DNA of 64,000 bases from contig JAGWZE010000011.1 of assembly GCA_018969015.1 (NCBI GenBank), positions 32,282-96,281 of the forward strand, given 5' to 3'. Source of the DNA: Alphaproteobacteria bacterium (GTDB lineage Bacteria; Pseudomonadota; Alphaproteobacteria; Caulobacterales; Aquidulcibacteraceae). A program made the position numbers and the translations under genes. This document shows, piece after piece, positions 1 through 8,107 of this stretch (position 1 is the first letter of the stretch; each line of letters starts with the position of its first letter). Under the pieces are notes generated by a model. That model saw only the letters and a program-made list of their open reading frames with translations, did not search any database and had not been told where the DNA came from.

Positions 1-21
1 CAGGACGGGCGCGGCGCGCTT

Positions 22-306
22 GTGTCGCCGCGCCGGGCGGGCTTTAAGCCCCCCATGCTCGTGCTCGGCTCGCTCGGTGTGTTTCTGCTCGCGACGGCGG
101 GGATCGTGTTCTTTTCGGTCCAGTCGATCGGCTGGCTCGGGAAGGCGATGAACCCGCGCCGCCCGCGCGACTTGCGCCTGCGGGCGGGGGCCGTCGCGGC
201 CGCCTCGGCGCTCGCCCTCGTCGCGTCCGGCGCCGGCGGGTTCCTCGGCATCACCTCGCTCTGGTACGTCGCGCAGACCAAGGCCCAGGCGGAGGCGCCG
301 CGATGA
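22..306 (+). CDS. small two-helix membrane protein
   Basis: I do not recognise a named family. The 94-residue reading has two hydrophobic stretches, roughly residues 12-35 and 53-82, separated by a basic loop (NPRRPRD), so it looks like a two-pass inner-membrane protein. The frame is open to the left edge of the window, so the GTG at 22 is only the first start seen. An ATG at 55, directly before the first helix, is an alternative, and the true start may lie outside. The stop overlaps the Rieske oxygenase start (ATGA at 303-306), so the two genes are probably translated together; a role alongside the oxygenase is inference. Confidence 0.6.
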   Translation: MSPRRAGFKPPMLVLGSLGVFLLATAGIVFFSVQSIGWLGKAMNPRRPRDLRLRAGAVAAASALALVASGAGGFLGITSLWYVAQTKAQAEAPR

Positions 307-1364
307 CGAGCGCACTGTTGAAAGACCTCTGGTACTTCGCCGCGACCAGCGCCGAACTGAAGCCGGGAACGCAGTTCCGCCGCGAGATCCTGGGCGAACC
401 CGTGATGCTCGGCCGCGCGCAGGACGGCACGGTGTTCGCGCTGCGCGACGTCTGCCCGCACCGCGCGGTGCCGCTCTCCGCCGGGCGCCAGGTGGTGCAG
501 GACGGCGCGCCGACGATCGAGTGCCCGTATCATGGCTGGCGCTTCGGCGCGGACGGGGTGTGCAAGCACATGCCCTCGCTCGTGGAGGGCCAGCCCTACG
601 AGGTCGAGCGCATCCGCGTTCGCCGCTATCCCGTGCACGAGGCCTATGGCGCGGTGTTCGTGTACGTCGCCTCCGATCCGCGCAGCGCCGCGCCGCCCGC
701 CGTGCCGCCGCCCGCCTTCGACGCCGGCGATGACGCGCCGAAATTCGTCGTCACGCGCACCTTCGCCGCGCACATGGACAACGCCGTCGTCGGCCTTATG
801 GACCCGGCGCACGTGCCGTTCGTGCATAACCAGTGGTGGTGGCGCCCGCCGAGCGTGGGCCTGCGCCAGAAGGAGAAGCGCTTCGAGCCGCGCGAGATGG
901 GCTGGGCGATCGCCCGCCACGCGCCGTCGGGCAATTCGCTGCTCTACCGCGCCGTGTTCGGCGGCGAGGTAACGACCGAGATCATGTTCCGTCTGCCGGG
1001 CTATCGCTGGGAGATCGTGGAGAACCCCAAGGGCGCGCGCTTCTTCACGCTCACGTGCCTCACGCCCGAGAACGAGCGCTCCACGCGCATCACCCAGCTG
1101 ACCTACTGGCGCGGGGCGCCGCTGCTCACGCTCGCGCTGCCCTTCGCGATCCCGATGGCGAAGGAGTTCCTCGATCAGGACGGGCGCATGGTCGACCTCC
1201 AGAACGAGGGCCTGCGCTACGGCCAGACGATGCTCTGGATCGACGACATCGACGTCCAGGCCAAATGGTACATGAAGCTCAAGCGCGAGTGGGAGGCGAG
1301 CCGCGCCGAGGGGCGTCCGTTCGCCAACCCGATCGAGCCGACCGTCCTGCGCTGGCGGAGCTAG
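303..1364 (+). CDS. Rieske 2Fe-2S aromatic-ring oxygenase, alpha subunit type
   Basis: Predicted terminal oxygenase that hydroxylates or demethylates an aromatic or cyclic substrate using a Rieske cluster and a mononuclear iron (VanA-like family, 353 aa, usual length). The Rieske ligands are visible as C51-P-H53 and C74-P-Y-H77. The mononuclear iron motif lies near residues 160-175 (MDPAHVPFVH), giving the usual Asp and two His. The start at 303 overlaps the preceding membrane protein gene by 4 bp. No ferredoxin or reductase gene lies next to it, so electrons must come from a partner encoded elsewhere. The 3' end overlaps the convergent hydrolase gene by 4 bp. The substrate cannot be told from sequence. 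Confidence 0.9.
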   Translation: MTSALLKDLWYFAATSAELKPGTQFRREILGEPVMLGRAQDGTVFALRDVCPHRAVPLSAGRQVVQDGAPTIECPYHGWRFGADGVCKHMPSLVEGQPYEVERIRVRRYPVHEAYGAVFVYVASDPRSAAPPAVPPPAFDAGDDAPKFVVTRTFAAHMDNAVVGLMDPAHVPFVHNQWWWRPPSVGLRQKEKRFEPREMGWAIARHAPSGNSLLYRAVFGGEVTTEIMFRLPGYRWEIVENPKGARFFTLTCLTPENERSTRITQLTYWRGAPLLTLALPFAIPMAKEFLDQDGRMVDLQNEGLRYGQTMLWIDDIDVQAKWYMKLKREWEASRAEGRPFANPIEPTVLRWRS

Positions 1365-2779
1365 GCGGCGCGCTCGGGCGACGCGGGCGCGCCCGCTTTG
1401 GATTCGGCCGCATCCGGATCAACGGCCGCGGCGATGTACGCGACGATCAAGTCGACGATTTCCGGGTGATCGAAATAGGTCGTGTGGATGAGGCTGTCCC
1501 ACGTCATCGCGTCCGTCGCGAGGCGGGAGAGCGCATCGGTCGCGTCCTCGCCGACCGAGAACAGCGACCATCGGTGCTTTTCGATCAACTGCGTGGCGGC
1601 GCCGGCGGCGTTGGCCTGGAGACGATCCGCGAGGGGGCCGTCCAGGCGCACGCTGTCGGTCTGATGCGTGTGCGAGACGGTCGAGACGGCGTCGAGGCGC
1701 TCGTCGCCGTCGCGCCCGAAGGCCATGCCCTTGATGATCTCGCCGACGAGGCGGTTGGCCGGCTCGCGAAAGGCGATCTCGGGAATGAGCCCGAACAGCA
1801 GGCGCACCACCACGTACATGACGGCGAAAACGCCGGGCAGCAGCACGAACGTGAACAGCAGCGCGAACAGGTTCGCCTCGCCGGCGGGGTCCGTTTCGCC
1901 GATGAGCTTGCCGAGAATCGAATGACCCCCGTTCTGCGGGAGAAGAAGCCAGATCGAGATCAGCGACGCGAGCGTGACGAAGCGGGCGCCCCACGTGATA
2001 CCAGCGACGCGCGAATTGCGCAGCACCGACCAGCGGGGAAACGGCTCGATCGGCGCGCCCTCGACTTTCTGGAGGAAGGCGATCGCCTCGTCGTTCGGGT
2101 GCCAGATGGCGTGGATGGAGCGCTTCGACGTTTCGATCGCCCGCGGGCGGAGGATCCGCCGCGCGCCCTGGATCGCCAGCCGCGCCATGACGATCAGCGA
2201 AGTCAGACCGACGCCGAGGATGGTCCACACGAGCCAGGCGTCCGAGCCGAGATCGGCGCGGACGTTTGGCTCGGTCACGTACACATAGAGCAGGACGATG
2301 AGCGCAATGGCGAACGGGATCCCAATCAGCGCGGTGAGCGCGAGAAAGGCGAAGCCGCTCGCGGAGCTCAAGGCGCCCATGCTGGAACGGAAGAACGGCG
2401 TGCCGACCGTGGTCATGCTGGTGATCCGGTCGCCCTTCTTGCGGCGCCCCCAGCGCAGAAGGTCCGCGGCCTCGTTGGCGACGTTGCCGCCATGCGAATG
2501 CCCGATGACGTGGACCTGCCCGCCATAGGTGCGCGTCAGGCGCTTGATGGCGTCGGCGAGTTTGTCGGCGCCTTCCTCGCGGGCGCGGGCGCTGTTCGCG
2601 CCGGACCAGAGATGGGGATGGATGTCGGCCTCGATCCCCTTGGCGGCGAGGCCGGCCTTCAGCTGCTCGGTGAACGCGGCCCCGCGCTGAAACCATTTCT
2701 GGCCGTCCGGCGTGGGGGCGGTGTCGCCGGTGCCGTGCACGGTGACGACCGCGATCCGGCCCCTGTTTTCGACCGACAT
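1361..2779 (-). CDS. membrane-embedded alpha/beta serine hydrolase
   Basis: The N-terminal 135 residues form an alpha/beta-hydrolase half: VVTVHGTGD (oxyanion strand, near 15) and the nucleophile elbow GHSHGG with Ser95. About four hydrophobic segments follow, at roughly 142-168, 181-204, 263-280 and 304-330. Candidate acid D230 (HPNDEAIAF) lies between the two helix pairs, and candidate histidines H432 and H438 lie near the C-terminus. The catalytic domain therefore seems to be interrupted by membrane hairpins. Likely substrate is a lipid or ester at the inner membrane, but this is inference. No signal peptide is seen. Start ATG 2779 is preceded by a purine-rich GGGGAGG. It stands alone, convergent with the Rieske gene. 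Confidence 0.75.
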   Translation of the reverse strand: MSVENRGRIAVVTVHGTGDTAPTPDGQKWFQRGAAFTEQLKAGLAAKGIEADIHPHLWSGANSARAREEGADKLADAIKRLTRTYGGQVHVIGHSHGGNVANEAADLLRWGRRKKGDRITSMTTVGTPFFRSSMGALSSASGFAFLALTALIGIPFAIALIVLLYVYVTEPNVRADLGSDAWLVWTILGVGLTSLIVMARLAIQGARRILRPRAIETSKRSIHAIWHPNDEAIAFLQKVEGAPIEPFPRWSVLRNSRVAGITWGARFVTLASLISIWLLLPQNGGHSILGKLIGETDPAGEANLFALLFTFVLLPGVFAVMYVVVRLLFGLIPEIAFREPANRLVGEIIKGMAFGRDGDERLDAVSTVSHTHQTDSVRLDGPLADRLQANAAGAATQLIEKHRWSLFSVGEDATDALSRLATDAMTWDSLIHTTYFDHPEIVDLIVAYIAAAVDPDAAESKAGAPASPERAA

Positions 2780-2940
2780 GCTTGCCTCCCCGCTGTGACT
2801 TCAAAGTCTTAACGGGGCGGATCGGGGCGGACAATCGCGGCGGAGGGCGCCGTAGGGGCGCCCTGGACCGTTTGGCGGCGTCTTGAGGGGGCGGCGAATG
2901 CGCATCGCGCGCATCCGGTCCGGCCCGCGGCTGCATCTAG

Positions 2941-2958
2941 GAAGGCGGAGCCGCCTTC
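2941..2958. repeat. perfect 8-bp hairpin before lipoprotein gene
   Basis: GAAGGCGG and CCGCCTTC are perfect complements with a 2-base loop, 32 bp upstream of the lipoprotein start. There is no T-run, so it is not a standard terminator. It may lie in the 5' leader of the downstream gene. Confidence 0.5.
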
Positions 2959-2989
2959 GGTAAGGTCTCCGGCAAGAGGGAGTTTTTCC

Positions 2990-3547
2990 ATGCGCATCTG
3001 GACGATGGCGGCCTTGGCTGTGGCTGGTCTGGCGCTCGCCGCCTGCGGCGAAGGGTCGGTGCAGGTCAAGACCGATGGCGGGGCGTCCGTTTCGACGACG
3101 CTCGGCGGCAAGGAAGGCGGCTATTCGGTCAACGTCTCCGAAAAGGACGGCGCCAAGACCTTCCTGGTCGTCCGCCCGGATGGCCTGCAGGTCGCGGCGG
3201 TGGTCGACGCCCAGGGCTCGCGCCTCGTCGAGGCCGGGGACGCCCACGCCGCCATGTCCGACACGCTCTCCGCCATGGGCCCGCCGCCGGACGAGAAGGT
3301 GGCCATCAAGGTCCCGGGCATGAGCCTCAACGTGAAGGGCGAGGACGGCACGGATGAGCGCGCCAAGGTGGAGCTCAAGGTCGGCGGCCAGACGATCCAG
3401 GTCGACGCGGCCGGGCCCGACGGCGGCGAGAACGCCGTGGTGAAGATCGTCGGCGTCGACGCCGACGCCGCGCGCAAGTTCATCGACGAGGCCGAGGGCC
3501 TCTCGGCGGACGTGAAAACGCAGATGAAGGCGAAGCTCGGCCTGTGA
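2990..3547 (+). CDS. predicted lipoprotein of unknown function
   Basis: The first 19 residues form a lipoprotein signal with lipobox LAAC (Cys19), so the mature protein should be lipid-anchored in the envelope. The rest (185 aa in all) is hydrophilic, rich in Gly, Asp and Lys, with alternating short beta-like stretches (VQVKTDGG, YSVNVSEKDGAK, KVELKVGGQ) and no catalytic motif that I recognise. Start ATG 2990 follows a good ribosome-binding site (AGAGGGAG). The stop overlaps the next gene's first possible start (GTGA), suggesting co-transcription with it. Confidence 0.8.
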   Translation: MRIWTMAALAVAGLALAACGEGSVQVKTDGGASVSTTLGGKEGGYSVNVSEKDGAKTFLVVRPDGLQVAAVVDAQGSRLVEAGDAHAAMSDTLSAMGPPPDEKVAIKVPGMSLNVKGEDGTDERAKVELKVGGQTIQVDAAGPDGGENAVVKIVGVDADAARKFIDEAEGLSADVKTQMKAKLGL

Positions 3548-4563
3548 GCCTCGCCCCCGGCCCCTCCGAGGCGTCCGCCATGAGCCTGCGCATCGTCGAC
3601 GCCGATCTGCAGCTCAATCAGGCGTTCGACCTGTTCGAGCGGACGCTGAAGGCCTGGGCCGGCGGGCGCACGGACGAGTGGCGCACGGACGGCCCGGCCG
3701 GCATCGTCGAAGAGGGCGCGACCTACGCCCGCCGCGACGACGTCTATGTCAGCGTCGCCATGACGGACGCGGCGGCGTCGATCGCGGTGGCGCTCGTGCC
3801 GGGCGACGTCGTGGTTTTGGAGATCGCGCTGCCGCGCCGCGGTCCGGCGCGCGATCGCCGCCGCGCCGCGCTGGCCGTGGACGACAACGGCGAGACGTTC
3901 CTTCTCGCCGCCGAGGAGGCGTTGCGCGCGCAGGGCGTGCGGGACGCGTTCCGCCGCATGGCGGGCCACGCCGCTGCGAAACGCGCACGCGTGGGCGGCC
4001 GCGACTATCTGATGCTCGGCCCGCTTGGCGATCCCGCCGCGGTGGACGCGCTGCTCGCGCTCGCGGCGTTGCATCCCACCTTCGAGGCGCATCTTGATCG
4101 CCTCGCGCGGCTCGATGCGCCCACGCCCGCGACGCTCTACCGCCCGGTCGAGACGCTCGCCCACGCGCATCGTTTCGCCCAGAAGGCGGCGTTTGCGCTC
4201 GCCGCGCGCCTGCGCGCCGCGGACTACGAGATCGTCACCGCCGCCACGGGCCCGTTCGTTGCTGACGTCGCGGGCCGGCGCGAGGACGGCGCCATCGCCG
4301 CGCACGTCACGCGCGCCGTGACGCCGGCCGCCATCGCCGAGGCGCTGGGGGTGCTGGGGCTCGCCGCGCCCGCGCAGCAGGGCTTCTTCCGTCTCCTCAT
4401 CGCGCCCGCTCCGCGCGACGCGACGGACGCAAACTTCGCCGCGTTCGCGGACGCCGCCGCCGATCTCGACATCGCGCTCGTCTGCGCCGACATTCGCGAC
4501 GACGAGGTGCAGTTCCAGGCGATCGCCGCCGTGCCGAGCGGCGTGGCGCGTCTCCTGGCCTGA
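3544..4563 (+). CDS. conserved hypothetical protein
   Basis: 339 residues from the GTG at 3544, which overlaps the preceding stop; an ATG at 3580 (13th codon, MSLRIVDADL) is an equally plausible start. The N-terminal half is mixed alpha/beta. The C-terminal half, from about residue 210, has an order reminiscent of restriction-endonuclease-like folds (strand VADVAGR, turn EDG, strand AIAAHVTR, helix AEALGVL), but the catalytic E-x-K is absent, so I call no activity. No signal peptide or membrane segment is visible. It is linked by overlap to the lipoprotein gene upstream and lies 50 bp before the DUF4424 gene. Function unknown. Confidence 0.75.
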   Translation: MSLAPGPSEASAMSLRIVDADLQLNQAFDLFERTLKAWAGGRTDEWRTDGPAGIVEEGATYARRDDVYVSVAMTDAAASIAVALVPGDVVVLEIALPRRGPARDRRRAALAVDDNGETFLLAAEEALRAQGVRDAFRRMAGHAAAKRARVGGRDYLMLGPLGDPAAVDALLALAALHPTFEAHLDRLARLDAPTPATLYRPVETLAHAHRFAQKAAFALAARLRAADYEIVTAATGPFVADVAGRREDGAIAAHVTRAVTPAAIAEALGVLGLAAPAQQGFFRLLIAPAPRDATDANFAAFADAAADLDIALVCADIRDDEVQFQAIAAVPSGVARLLA

Positions 4564-4613
4564 GACCGCGCGCGGCCGAACGGCGCGAAACCAGGGACCC
4601 GGGGGATCACATC

Positions 4614-5642
4614 ATGACGTCATCGCTTTCTCCCCGTGTGGCCGGCGCCGGCGTCGTCGCCGTTCTCGCGTGTGCGCTCGCTCTTGCGCCTGCGGCGCGC
4701 GCGAACGACTCCAGCGCGGAGCTGAAAGCCGGCGGTCTCGTCCTCGCCAAGACGGACGCGATCGTCATGGCCTCCGAGGATCTGTTCGTCTCCAAGGACA
4801 AGATCCGCGTCGTCTACGAGTTCGAGAACGTTTCCGGCGCGGACGTGACGACGACGGTCGCGTTCCCGCTGCCGGACCTGCCCGCCGGCGAAGAGCCGAT
4901 CGACATCCCGAACGTCGCCAGCGACAACTTCGTCAACTTCGCCACCACGGTCGATGGCGCGCCGGTCGCGCTGAGCGTGGAGCAGCGGGCCTTCATCGGC
5001 GATCGCGAGATCACCGATCTCTTGAAGGCGAACAAGATCCCGCTGTCGCCGCGCCATCCCGACGTCAACGCCGCGGTGCTCTCGCTGCCGGAGGCCACGC
5101 GCGCCGCGCTCGCCAAGGACGGCGTCGTCGAGCGCCAGGACTACGACGCCGGCCGCGGCTGGGAAGTGGGCTACACGGCGACCTGGACGCTGAAGACAAA
5201 GTTCTTCCGGACACAGACGTTCCCGGCCGGGCGCCGCGTGCGCGTCGAGCACAGCTACCAGCCCGTCGCGGGCTATTCCGTCGGCGCGCTCCTGGCGCTG
5301 CCGAAATCCGCCGAGTGGGCGAAGGAGCGCGCGGAGATGGTGCGCGCCTATTGCGTCGACGCGACGTTCGAGCGGGCGATCACGCGCAAGCTGCGCGGCC
5401 GCAAGGACGTGCTGATGCCGGAGGTCACCGTCGGCTACGTCCTGAAGACGGGCGCCAACTGGGCCGGCCCGATCCGCCAGTTCCGCCTGGTCGTCGATAA
5501 GGGCGCGCCGGAAAACCTCGTCAGCTTCTGCGCCACGGGCGTCACGAAGATCGGGCCCACGCGCTACGAAGTTCGGAAGACGAACTTCACCCCGACGGAG
5601 GATCTCAACGTGCTGATCCTCCAGGCGCCGACGCCCAACTGA
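4614..5642 (+). CDS. DUF4424-family secreted protein
   Basis: The protein starts with a Sec-type signal peptide of about 30 residues ending ARA before mature NDSSAELKAGG. The pattern SAELKAGGLVL, EDLFVSKDKIRVVYEF and TTVAFPLPDLP is characteristic of DUF4424, a family of periplasmic or secreted beta-rich proteins of unknown role. Length 342 aa is close to the family norm. Two Cys near the middle and end (YCVDATF, FCATGV) could form a disulphide. Start ATG 4614 is preceded by GGGGGA. It is separated from the downstream minus-strand thioesterases, with which it converges. Confidence 0.85.
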   Translation: MTSSLSPRVAGAGVVAVLACALALAPAARANDSSAELKAGGLVLAKTDAIVMASEDLFVSKDKIRVVYEFENVSGADVTTTVAFPLPDLPAGEEPIDIPNVASDNFVNFATTVDGAPVALSVEQRAFIGDREITDLLKANKIPLSPRHPDVNAAVLSLPEATRAALAKDGVVERQDYDAGRGWEVGYTATWTLKTKFFRTQTFPAGRRVRVEHSYQPVAGYSVGALLALPKSAEWAKERAEMVRAYCVDATFERAITRKLRGRKDVLMPEVTVGYVLKTGANWAGPIRQFRLVVDKGAPENLVSFCATGVTKIGPTRYEVRKTNFTPTEDLNVLILQAPTPN

Positions 5643-5655
5643 AATCCACCTGCGG

Positions 5656-6120
5656 TCACGCGGCCGGCGCGTCGTCGTCATCGTCCGCGGCGGCGACGAG
5701 GAAATGCCCGTGCAGCGTGGCGATCGGGTCGTTGCGTTCGTACTGCCACGCTTCGACGCGCACGTTGGCGATCCGCCGCCCGAGCTTCGTCACGCGCGCC
5801 CGCGCGTAAGTCGCGGTCGGACGGCCCGAGCGCAGGTAATCGATGCCGATGTCGATCGTCTTCGGCAGGCGCACCGCGCGCTGCGCGACCGCGATCTGCG
5901 CCACCGCCGCGAACTCCATGAAGGCGCCGACGACGCCGCCATGCAACGCTGGCAGCATGGGATTGCCGATCAGCGTGTCCTTGTAAGGCAGCGCGAGCGT
6001 GAGCTCGTCGCCGCGCAGTTCGGCCTCCACGCCGAGATAGCGCGCATAGGGGATCGAGGCGATCAGCCCGCGCACTTGCTCGGACGTCAGCGGCGGCGGC
6101 GGTTTGACGATCTCGCTCAT
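5656..6120 (-). CDS. PaaI-family hotdog thioesterase (copy 2 of a tandem pair)
   Basis: 154-residue single-hotdog protein of the PaaI/YbgC-like acyl-CoA thioesterase superfamily. Visible motifs are YLGVEAEL, then NPMLPALHGGVVGAFMEFAA (the HGG turn and start of the central helix) and the strands TIDIGIDYLRSG and ATYARARVTKLGRR. The C-terminus is acidic (a run of five Asp). The start at 6120 overlaps the stop of the upstream thioesterase gene in an ATGA, so the two are translationally coupled. Sequence similarity between the pair is only moderate, so they may form a hetero-oligomer or act on different acyl-CoAs (inference). Confidence 0.85.
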   Translation of the reverse strand: MSEIVKPPPPLTSEQVRGLIASIPYARYLGVEAELRGDELTLALPYKDTLIGNPMLPALHGGVVGAFMEFAAVAQIAVAQRAVRLPKTIDIGIDYLRSGRPTATYARARVTKLGRRIANVRVEAWQYERNDPIATLHGHFLVAAADDDDDAPAA

Positions 6121-6626
6121 TTCGGCTTCCGCGGCGGGCGGGCGTTCGAGCCCGGTTTGCGTCCCACGTTGGCGGCGATCATGAACGCCGCCGTGGCGTT
6201 GGCGATCGGGTCTTCCGGATCGGCGTCGTAGGCGACGGCGCGCACGAACGCGACGGAGCGGGTGAGCTTGTAGCAGTGCGCCTGGGCCAGGACCGAGCGC
6301 CCCGGCGCGGCGGCGCGCATGTAGTCGATCCGCAGGTCGATGGTGGCGGTGGAGCTGGGCTCGGACTGCGCCGACATCGCCGCGACGCCGCAGACCTGAT
6401 CGAGCAGGGCCGTCACGACACCGCCGGCGATCACGCCCGTGGTCGCGTCGCCGACGAGGTCGTCCCGGAACGGTGCGCGCGCCCAGGCGCGTCCGCGCTG
6501 CACGTCCATGAGCTGGAACCCGAGCGCGCGGGCGTGCGGTGTGCCCTGCATCATCATCTCGACGACCGGGCGCATGCCGTCGGGCAAGGCGCCCCCCGCG
6601 GGCGGCGGGGCGGTGGGATCGGTCAT
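6117..6626 (-). CDS. PaaI-family hotdog thioesterase (copy 1 of a tandem pair)
   Basis: 169-residue hotdog thioesterase. The core signature is ATTGVIAGGVVTALLDQVCG, aligned with HGG...E of PaaI enzymes, followed by STATIDLRIDYMRAAAPG and the strand VLAQAHCYKLTRSVAFVRAVA. The first 20 residues are Pro/Ala-rich and probably disordered. It is the first gene of a two-gene minus-strand unit (overlap ATGA with the second hotdog gene). It is divergent from the M20 amidohydrolase; the 65 bp between the two starts must hold both promoters. Confidence 0.85.
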   Translation of the reverse strand: MTDPTAPPPAGGALPDGMRPVVEMMMQGTPHARALGFQLMDVQRGRAWARAPFRDDLVGDATTGVIAGGVVTALLDQVCGVAAMSAQSEPSSTATIDLRIDYMRAAAPGRSVLAQAHCYKLTRSVAFVRAVAYDADPEDPIANATAAFMIAANVGRKPGSNARPPRKPK

Positions 6627-6691
6627 GCGCGCTGCCTCCGCGTCTGGTAACGTCGCCTTCCGCTATCCCGCGCTCCCGCTGGAGGATCAAG

Positions 6692-7909
6692 ATGAATGCG
6701 CCCATGAAATCCGCCGGTGGCGATTGGCTGCGCATCGCGACCGAGCTTCAGCCCGAAACGGTGGCGCTGCGGCGGGCGATCCATCGCGAACCGGAAATCG
6801 GCCTCTCGAACCCGCTCACGACGGCGAAGGTCAAGGCCGCCTTGGCGGGGCTGCCGCTGGAGCTGCGTGAAGGGTCCTCGACGACGGGGCTCGTCGCCGT
6901 CCTGCGCGGCGCCAAGCCCGGACGCACGGTGCTGCTGCGCGGCGACATGGACGCCCTGCCGATGCCGGAAGACGTCGACGTGCCGTTCCGCTCGACCATC
7001 CCCGGCGTCATGCACGCCTGCGGACATGACAGCCACACCGCGATGCTCTCCAGCGCCGCCAAGGCGCTCTGCGCCCGCCGCGACCTGCTCGCCGGCACGG
7101 TGCTCTTCATGTTCCAGCCCGGCGAGGAGGGCTGGCACGGCGCGCGCTACATGATGGAGGACGGGCTGCTCGATCCGACGCCCGACGCCGCCTTCGCGCT
7201 CCACATCATGCCGAACGGCCCTGCCGGCGTGTTCGCCAGCCGCCCCGGCACGCTGATGGCATCCTCGGACACCGTGCGCATCACCGTCGTCGGCCGCGGC
7301 GGCCACGCGTCCATGCCGCACGACGCGGTCGATCCCGTGCCGATCGCCTGCGAGATCGTGATGGCGCTGCAGGCGCTGGTGACGCGCCGCATCAACGCGC
7401 ACGATCCGGCCGTGCTCACCTTCGGCAAGATCGAGGCCGGCTCGACCTCCAACGTCATTCCCGAGACCGCGCATCTCCTGGGCACCGTTCGCGCGGTCTC
7501 GGAGACGACCCGCAGCGACATGCACGCCGGCATCCAGCGCGTGGCGGCCCACATCGCGCTCGCCCATGGCGCCCACGCCGAGATCGAGATCGAAAAGGGG
7601 TTTCCCGTCACCGTCTGCGACGGCGCGGCGGTCCGGCACGCGCACACCGTCCTGCAGGACACGTTCGGCTTCGACGCCTGGCGCACGATGCCCAGCCCCG
7701 TCATGGGCGCGGAGGATTTCTCCTACGTCCTGCAGAAGGTCAAAGGCGCGATGATTTTCCTTGGCGTCTGCCCGGACGGCCAGGATTGGCGCACGGCGTG
7801 CCCCTGCCACTCCAACCGTATGGAGCTGAACGAGGACGTGATGGCGCGCGGCGTCGCGGCGCACTGCGCGATCGCCGAGCGGTTCTTGGCGGAGGGCTTC
7901 GTCTCCTGA
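6692..7909 (+). CDS. M20-family amidohydrolase (hippurate hydrolase-like)
   Basis: Metal-dependent aminoacylase/amidohydrolase of the M20D group that cleaves N-acyl amino acids. The first metal cluster is HACGHDSHT near residue 110, and the catalytic PGEEGWHGARYMM lies near 145. The dimerisation insert begins near 190 (GRGGHASMPHDAVDP), and the last metal site is GAEDFSY near 340. Length 405 aa is normal. Start ATG 6692 was chosen because GGAGG lies at 6681-6685. An in-frame upstream extension exists but would overlap the divergent gene. No signal peptide, so cytosolic. Confidence 0.92.
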   Translation: MNAPMKSAGGDWLRIATELQPETVALRRAIHREPEIGLSNPLTTAKVKAALAGLPLELREGSSTTGLVAVLRGAKPGRTVLLRGDMDALPMPEDVDVPFRSTIPGVMHACGHDSHTAMLSSAAKALCARRDLLAGTVLFMFQPGEEGWHGARYMMEDGLLDPTPDAAFALHIMPNGPAGVFASRPGTLMASSDTVRITVVGRGGHASMPHDAVDPVPIACEIVMALQALVTRRINAHDPAVLTFGKIEAGSTSNVIPETAHLLGTVRAVSETTRSDMHAGIQRVAAHIALAHGAHAEIEIEKGFPVTVCDGAAVRHAHTVLQDTFGFDAWRTMPSPVMGAEDFSYVLQKVKGAMIFLGVCPDGQDWRTACPCHSNRMELNEDVMARGVAAHCAIAERFLAEGFVS

Positions 7910-8107
7910 TCCGCAGCCGGCGTCACCCGTCCGACCGCACGGTCGCGTGACCGAAGGTTGGCCAGTGAGGGCGTCGTGGCGGGCGGGCACGCTCTGAGCA
8001 GTGGTCGATGTTTGCCGCCACGATGCGGCGCGCTAGCATTGGCGCCTGCGGTCGGACGTGATCCAGAAAAGGCCGCGACGGGTTAGAAGAATCGGTAGGG
8101 GACCACG

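Noticed and set aside
833..2812. Long plus-strand open frame crossing the Rieske and hydrolase genes
   Set aside because: Its translation is Arg/Asp-rich with no domain and covers two well-supported genes on other frames.
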